A stretch of 10,156 nucleotides of DNA from Patescibacteria group bacterium UBA6065. GTDB taxonomy: Bacteria > Patescibacteriota > Minisyncoccia > Phycocordibacterales > UBA6065. The position numbers and the translations under genes are program-made. The notes below the pieces were generated by a model. That model worked only from the letters and a program-made list of their open reading frames with translations, was not told the DNA's origin and did not search any database. The DNA lies in the NCBI GenBank assembly GCA_002428865.1, contig DIYB01000001.1, positions 27,361 to 37,516 on the forward strand, written 5' to 3'. Shown one piece after another: positions 6,375-10,156 of the stretch. The stretch's first letter is position 1; each line of letters begins with the position of its first letter.

Positions 6375-6433
6375 TGGTCTTTGCGTTGTATGGTATTCTA
6401 AGGTGGTAAAAATAATCACAGTCTGCACCATCC

Positions 6434-8488
6434 ATGTATACTCGCGTGCTTCGTTTGTGGTTTGGGTTTTCTTTTGCATCAGCATTTCTCTTTGCGTTAT
6501 CTGTTTTTCCTGTTAACGGTGATGCTGCGGGACAGTGTCGAAGTGTTGATAATGTCTGTACACAAGCTACAAATAGCGAGATCTGTGGAGCGATATCAGG
6601 GTGTTCGTGGCAACCAAACGTCAGTACTGAAGCGGTGTGGGCTCAGCAAGGGGAACCTCTCACTATGAATTACCCATTCGGTACCGGTTGTCACTATGAG
6701 TATGAGTGTACTAATCAGTCTGGATATGCAACCGCACCCTCAGGGTCATGTTCTACACCTGGTCAGACGGTTGACTGCTACTTTACCGATAGCGCCTCTG
6801 GTTGTGGTCGATGGGGTGTTCAGGGTTTCTTTAGAATACGCGATAGCTTTAAGTGTGAGCCTATTCCAGCTATACCGTCTGGTACCTGTGTTCCCGCAGT
6901 CACCTGCTCAAGTTACACTACGCAGGAGTCCTGTAATCCGTGGGCAATATGTGAATGGCTCGAAGACCTCCAGGTCTCCATTTCTGCCTCACCGTCTCGT
7001 GTTTCGTGGTGGACAGGTGGTACCGTCACGGTATCATGGTCTACTAATGTGCCGGCATCTTGTACTGCCTCAGGTGATTGGTCGGGATCAAAAGCATCAA
7101 GCGGTAGTGAATCAGTGAGAATATGGCCGTTTTCAAGTGCGAAAACGTACTCTTTGAGTTGCACGACCCAATATCAGGGATCCGATACTGATTCAGCGAC
7201 GGTATTGGTCGGCAATGATGATATCTGTGCAAACATACCTGGAGAACAAACCGCGTTACCTGCTGGTCGCATACAGAGCGGAAACAACTGTGTCTGTCCA
7301 GAAGGGACTATCGACGACCCATCTGGACAGTGTGTGACACCCTCGCCGGTTCCAGCACTTACTTTTTCTGTCGACAGCTCGAGTGTGTTCTGGGGAGGAT
7401 CAACCATCTTGAGATGGACTGGTCAAAATGTCGATTCGTGTACTGCCTCAGGTGATTGGTCGGGGGCGAAAAACGTATCTGGTTCAGAATCAACCGGTAT
7501 GTTGTGGTCTGACAAGACGTATGTTTTGAATTGTACTGGTGCAAACGGATCTGTGAACAGATCAGTAGCTGTCAGTGTCGGTTTTCAGCCAAATTCTGCA
7601 CCAGTCGCATCACTTTCCGGTCACACATCTCTCAGGCCAGGCGAGACTGGCACATGGAATTTTGGTGCTACTGACAGCAATGGTAACCTTGCTCGGTGGC
7701 GATTCTATAGTTCGACCAATCCGAATCCACAATGGACTACGATTAGCGGTTCCTCAGTAACTGGTTCTTACAGCACAAGTTTCTCTTCGACGGGTACGTA
7801 CACCTGGATTGTTGAGGTCGAAGATGCCGATGGTGCCCGTCACTCGGTGTCTTTGTCTGTAGTGGTGTCGAGTAGCACCAACCCAACATACCAATGTTCT
7901 GATGGCATCGACAATGATGCCGATACGAAAATTGACTTTCCTGCTGATCCGGGTTGTGTTAATGCCAATGATGATAGTGAAGATAACGCTGGTCCATGTA
8001 CAGTTAATTGCCCAGGCGGTGGACCAAGTGGGGGTGTGGGGCCAATCGTTCAACCTCCAAGACCGGTACCGGGCTTTACGGTCTCGGGTGGTCAAAGGAT
8101 TGCGATACAATTTCTTGCTGGTCTTGGTGCAACCTCAGAGCCAACCAGTCTATCGGTTAATCCGGTGAATAATTTTGAGTCACCGGTGACGCTTTCAGTC
8201 CAGTCGATACGCTCAGCATCGAGTGGTGCTGAACTGCCATCTGGGGTTGTTCCAACCTATTACTTTGGAGGAGCACAGGCGTCGTCAATAGTTATGACGT
8301 ACAATCCATCACTGAGACAATATGTCGGTCCGAATGGGCTTATTGGTACAACATTTGCAGTACGCCTCTCGAAAAAAATTGATGAGAAATATCTCATTAC
8401 TATCGTTGGTACGTCGGGATCACTTCAGCCAACGTTCCAAATTGAGCTCGATCCAAACAACTTTATCCCCGATTTCAAGGAGATATAA
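6434..8488 (+). CDS. Large secreted mosaic protein with Ig-like and PKD-like modules
   Basis: The 684-residue protein has an N-terminal signal peptide (hydrophobic 8-28, likely cut near GDAAG). Modules in order: a Cys repeat C35-C42-C51-C57-x-W59; a further Cys-rich stretch (86-141); a second copy of the Cys repeat, C152-C158-C167-C173-x-W175; Ig-like module 1 (about 180-258) with SCTASGDWSG at 209-218; a small Cys module (about 265-301, NCVCPEGTIDDPSGQCV); Ig-like module 2 (about 304-384) with the same motif at 335-344; a PKD-like module (about 386-478; EVEDADGARHSVSLSVVV); an acidic motif starting CSDGIDNDAD (488-497), possibly calcium-binding; a Gly/Pro linker; and a Cys-free C-terminal domain (about 548-684) ending FIPDFKEI. 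There is no C-terminal membrane helix or LPxTG signal. An adhesive or surface role is inferred from the modules only. It is divergent from nusA. Neither a clear promoter nor a Shine-Dalgarno motif was found. Confidence 0.9.
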   Translation: MYTRVLRLWFGFSFASAFLFALSVFPVNGDAAGQCRSVDNVCTQATNSEICGAISGCSWQPNVSTEAVWAQQGEPLTMNYPFGTGCHYEYECTNQSGYATAPSGSCSTPGQTVDCYFTDSASGCGRWGVQGFFRIRDSFKCEPIPAIPSGTCVPAVTCSSYTTQESCNPWAICEWLEDLQVSISASPSRVSWWTGGTVTVSWSTNVPASCTASGDWSGSKASSGSESVRIWPFSSAKTYSLSCTTQYQGSDTDSATVLVGNDDICANIPGEQTALPAGRIQSGNNCVCPEGTIDDPSGQCVTPSPVPALTFSVDSSSVFWGGSTILRWTGQNVDSCTASGDWSGAKNVSGSESTGMLWSDKTYVLNCTGANGSVNRSVAVSVGFQPNSAPVASLSGHTSLRPGETGTWNFGATDSNGNLARWRFYSSTNPNPQWTTISGSSVTGSYSTSFSSTGTYTWIVEVEDADGARHSVSLSVVVSSSTNPTYQCSDGIDNDADTKIDFPADPGCVNANDDSEDNAGPCTVNCPGGGPSGGVGPIVQPPRPVPGFTVSGGQRIAIQFLAGLGATSEPTSLSVNPVNNFESPVTLSVQSIRSASSGAELPSGVVPTYYFGGAQASSIVMTYNPSLRQYVGPNGLIGTTFAVRLSKKIDEKYLITIVGTSGSLQPTFQIELDPNNFIPDFKEI
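7061..7086 (+). repeat. Ig-module core repeat, copy 1
   Basis: These 26 bases encode CTASGDWSG of Ig-like module 1 and are identical, base for base, to 7439-7464 in the same gene. Flanking DNA is much less alike, so the core is conserved even at silent sites. Confidence 0.85.
7439..7464 (+). repeat. Ig-module core repeat, copy 2
   Basis: This is identical over 26 bases to 7061-7086, at a distance of 378 bases (126 codons). It encodes the same CTASGDWSG core in Ig-like module 2. Confidence 0.85.
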
Positions 8489-8549
8489 CTTCAAATAAAC
8501 ATCGGTTGTACAGACCGCTGCGTCACTGGATAACTAACTAGCACAGGTC

Positions 8550-8565
8550 GTACCGTGTGCGGTAC
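8550..8565 (+). promoter_or_regulatory. Small hairpin before the second secreted protein gene
   Basis: GTACCG and CGGTAC pair over 6 bp around a TGTG loop, 10 bases before the ATG at 8576. A second GGTAC at 8569-8573 could pair with the same left arm, so two alternative folds are possible. The 87-base gap holds no T-tract terminator and no clear promoter. Whether this gene is read from the 6434 promoter is open. Confidence 0.25.
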
Positions 8566-8575
8566 ACTGGTACAT

Positions 8576-9895
8576 ATGTTGTACACATGGATTTTGTTCA
8601 TTTTTGGTTTGGTACTCATGAGCCCACTCTCGTTTGTGTTTGGGGCCACCTGTGATCCAGATCAGGTGTCTGCCCTCGGGTCGTATCAGGGGTGCGAGCA
8701 ACACTCAACCCAATTTCAGAACAACTGTGTTGCACAGGGTGGCACACCGACTGTTGTCGACTCGGAATTCATGACCTTCGATGATTTTGGTGGATCATAC
8801 AGAGGCATAACAGGCAGTGGTCTCATGTGCTCTGGTGACCCTGTGGTGACCATGGAGTGTGTATGTGGTACCACTCCAGTACCTACACTCACATTTACCG
8901 CTGCAGATTATGATGTTGTATGGGGCACTGATACCACACTCTTTTGGTCATCGACCAATGCAGAGTCATGCACTGCGTCAGGGGATTGGTCTGGACCAGT
9001 ACCAATAAGTGGATCATCTGAGACCAACAACATTTGGTCCGATAAAACATACACACTCGAGTGTACTGGTCCAGGCGGATCGGTCTCAAAATCAGTGACG
9101 GTGACATGGCACCTGTTGCCTCAGGTGACAACGGATCAGGTCCCTGTTGGGGTACTTGATGGGGCCTCATGCTCCCTTGTGTTCGGATGGACATACGATC
9201 CTGACACAACACCGACGAATCCTCCAACCACAAATCCACCTGCTGCAAAGGCTGGTTGTTGGCAAACTCCAAGTGCGCCTCGTGTGGATGGTTATGCGCG
9301 ATGTCAGACATATGGTGCGTGTACTGTGGGTGATGCACCTAAGAATGCAAAATGTCTCGACACTAATGGCAACCTTATTCAGCCATCAGGTCAGGATTGG
9401 TGTGTCGAATCGCCGAGCGTCGATGATGTTGATTGCAATCGATCGACTGATGTTGCTTCGTTGTCCTGTACTGTCGGCATAAACGAACCTGCAAATGCTC
9501 TCAACATCTCGAGTATGCTCGGGGGAAGCAGGGTGATTGGCCAACAGGCGTCAGCTGATTTCGCATGTCAACAGCTCGGATATAGTCACGCGGTATATTT
9601 CAGCACCAGAGGATTCAAATCATGCGGAGACAACGGTTTGGCGTATGTTCAGAATGGTGGTTGGCAGTATGGCAATGCGTGTGCGCTTGGAAATTCGGGT
9701 ATTAATTATGTGCAATGCAGGGGTTCTGGATCAATCTGTCAAAATAAGTGCGGTAACGGCATCATAGATCCAGGTGAAGAGTGTGATGGTAACAGTTCGA
9801 TAAACGAAAATCGTTGCGGTGATCCTACGTGGTATTGTACGAGTAGTTGTCGGATACGAACTAACAACATCGAATCTCGTACTGAATGCCCATAA
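8576..9895 (+). CDS. Secreted Cys-rich protein with Ig-like module and myxo-type repeat
   Basis: The 439-residue product starts with a signal peptide (MLYTWILFIFGLVLMSPLSF, likely cut after VFGA at 24). Modules: an N-terminal Cys region (C26 to C97); an Ig-like module (about 103-178) with SCTASGDWSG at 131-140; a stretch VGVLDGASCSLVFGWTYDPD (191-210) that resembles the first half of the bacterial repeat 'G-LD--C--I-GW-wD'; a Pro/Thr/Asn linker (211-225); a Cys-rich region (228-381) with ADFACQQLGYSHAV (327-340), which is SRCR-like in look; and CGNGIIDPGEECDG (392-405) with C414, C421 and C425, a good match to the myxo-type Cys-rich repeat. A GTG at 8555 would extend it by 7 residues but spoils the signal peptide, so the ATG at 8576 is preferred. 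The next gene starts 5 bases after the stop. Location outside the cell is well supported; the role is unknown. Confidence 0.88.
   Translation: MLYTWILFIFGLVLMSPLSFVFGATCDPDQVSALGSYQGCEQHSTQFQNNCVAQGGTPTVVDSEFMTFDDFGGSYRGITGSGLMCSGDPVVTMECVCGTTPVPTLTFTAADYDVVWGTDTTLFWSSTNAESCTASGDWSGPVPISGSSETNNIWSDKTYTLECTGPGGSVSKSVTVTWHLLPQVTTDQVPVGVLDGASCSLVFGWTYDPDTTPTNPPTTNPPAAKAGCWQTPSAPRVDGYARCQTYGACTVGDAPKNAKCLDTNGNLIQPSGQDWCVESPSVDDVDCNRSTDVASLSCTVGINEPANALNISSMLGGSRVIGQQASADFACQQLGYSHAVYFSTRGFKSCGDNGLAYVQNGGWQYGNACALGNSGINYVQCRGSGSICQNKCGNGIIDPGEECDGNSSINENRCGDPTWYCTSSCRIRTNNIESRTECP
8969..8994 (+). repeat. Ig-module core repeat, diverged copy 3
   Basis: It matches the 26-base core at 7061-7086 and 7439-7464 in 22 of 26 positions. 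It encodes the same CTASGDWSG residues in the neighbouring gene, so the four differences are silent. Confidence 0.75.
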
Positions 9896-9900
9896 AACCA

Positions 9901-10156
9901 ATGAATACGATGATGATATCCATAGTTCGTACGTGTATCGCCCTAGTATTGAGTCTCACACCTGTCTTTGTGCATGCACAGGCACCGATAGATGTTCTCA
10001 TTTACAATGGCCCTGCCTCTTCGGGAAATCTGCTCACACGTATTACTGCAAACCAGCCTCGACCAGACGTAAACTCAGTGATGAATGTGAGTGGTGATCA
10101 TGGGTTTTCATGGCTTGTCCCACAGAGTCTTCAGGACGGCATACCTCGTTCTCTCT
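9901..10156 (+). CDS. Secreted protein beginning with a half repeat domain (cut by window edge)
   Basis: Eighty-five codons are visible. The product begins with a signal peptide (MNTMMISIVRTCIALVLSLT, likely cut after VFVHA at residue 26). The mature chain starts at once with APIDVLIYNGPASSGNLL, then TANQPRPDV, GDHGFSWLVPQSLQDGIPRSL. This order (PI-V-IY-G, AN--R-DV, G-HGF----P-SL-DG) matches the second half of a repeat I know from large bacterial secreted proteins, whose first half reads roughly G-LD--C--I-GW-WD. That first half is missing here, and a similar piece occurs in the preceding gene. The 5-base gap to that gene implies one operon. The start was chosen for the signal peptide; ATGs 3 and 4 codons later are possible. 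The rest of the gene is not visible. Confidence 0.85.
   Translation, partial: MNTMMISIVRTCIALVLSLTPVFVHAQAPIDVLIYNGPASSGNLLTRITANQPRPDVNSVMNVSGDHGFSWLVPQSLQDGIPRSL

Noticed and set aside
7754..8110. A 118-residue minus-strand frame inside the 684-residue gene
   Set aside because: It lies wholly within a well supported gene with clear modules. Its Arg/Thr/Trp-rich composition is that of an antisense shadow.
8555..8575. GTG start for the 439-residue secreted protein
   Set aside because: It would put MCGTLVH before the signal peptide and lies inside a hairpin; the ATG at 8576 gives a normal signal peptide.
8895..9338. A 147-residue minus-strand frame inside the second secreted gene
   Set aside because: It is rich in His, Gln and Pro, as expected from reading the opposite strand of a Thr/Gly/Ser/Asp-rich gene, and has no domain or start signal.

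Overview
The window looks like part of a chromosome from a Candidatus Patescibacteria (CPR) bacterium, most likely of the Parcubacteria group. Three things point there. The housekeeping proteins are reduced, notably a trigger factor without its isomerase domain. There is a Lys/Glu-rich secreted coiled-coil protein next to a tiny single-pass membrane protein. The secreted proteins are built from Cys-stapled Ig-like modules of the SCTASGDWSG type, with PKD-like and Cys-rich modules. This placement rests on remembered family features, not on a search. No Shine-Dalgarno motif is convincing in front of any of the ten gene starts.

Layout. The left two thirds (1-6280) holds housekeeping genes, nearly all on the minus strand: the N-terminal part of rny (RNase Y, cut by the window edge), clpP, the trigger factor gene tig, a two-gene unit (a secreted coiled-coil protein followed by a 71-residue membrane protein), ppa (inorganic pyrophosphatase) and nusA. 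The one plus-strand gene among them is rsmE (16S rRNA m3U1498 methyltransferase), divergent from clpP and convergent with tig. Each unit is short and ends in a strong intrinsic terminator whose A-tract, GC stem and T-tract pair fully (826-861, 2279-2310, 3402-3439, 4506-4535). nusA has a good promoter (6346-6374) and a stable leader hairpin, and probably reads on into ppa.

The right third (6434-10156) is a plus-strand row of three genes for exported proteins. The first is a 684-residue mosaic: Cys knots, two Ig-like modules, a PKD-like module, an acidic CSDGIDND motif and a conserved-looking C-terminal domain. The second is 439 residues: one Ig-like module, an SRCR-like Cys-rich region and a myxo-type Cys repeat. 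The third is only partly in view. It starts 5 bases after the second and begins, right after its signal peptide, with what looks like the second half of a known repeat domain; the first half of that domain lies in the preceding protein. This possible split domain across two adjacent secreted proteins is the most interesting point of the window.

Together the housekeeping genes cover mRNA decay (rny), proteolysis (clpP), rRNA modification (rsmE), nascent-chain folding (tig), pyrophosphate removal (ppa) and transcription elongation/termination (nusA). The secreted genes probably make surface or extracellular adhesive proteins, which is inference from architecture. No tRNA, rRNA, CRISPR array, insertion sequence or phage gene was seen, and no gene-free stretch exceeds about 250 bases.
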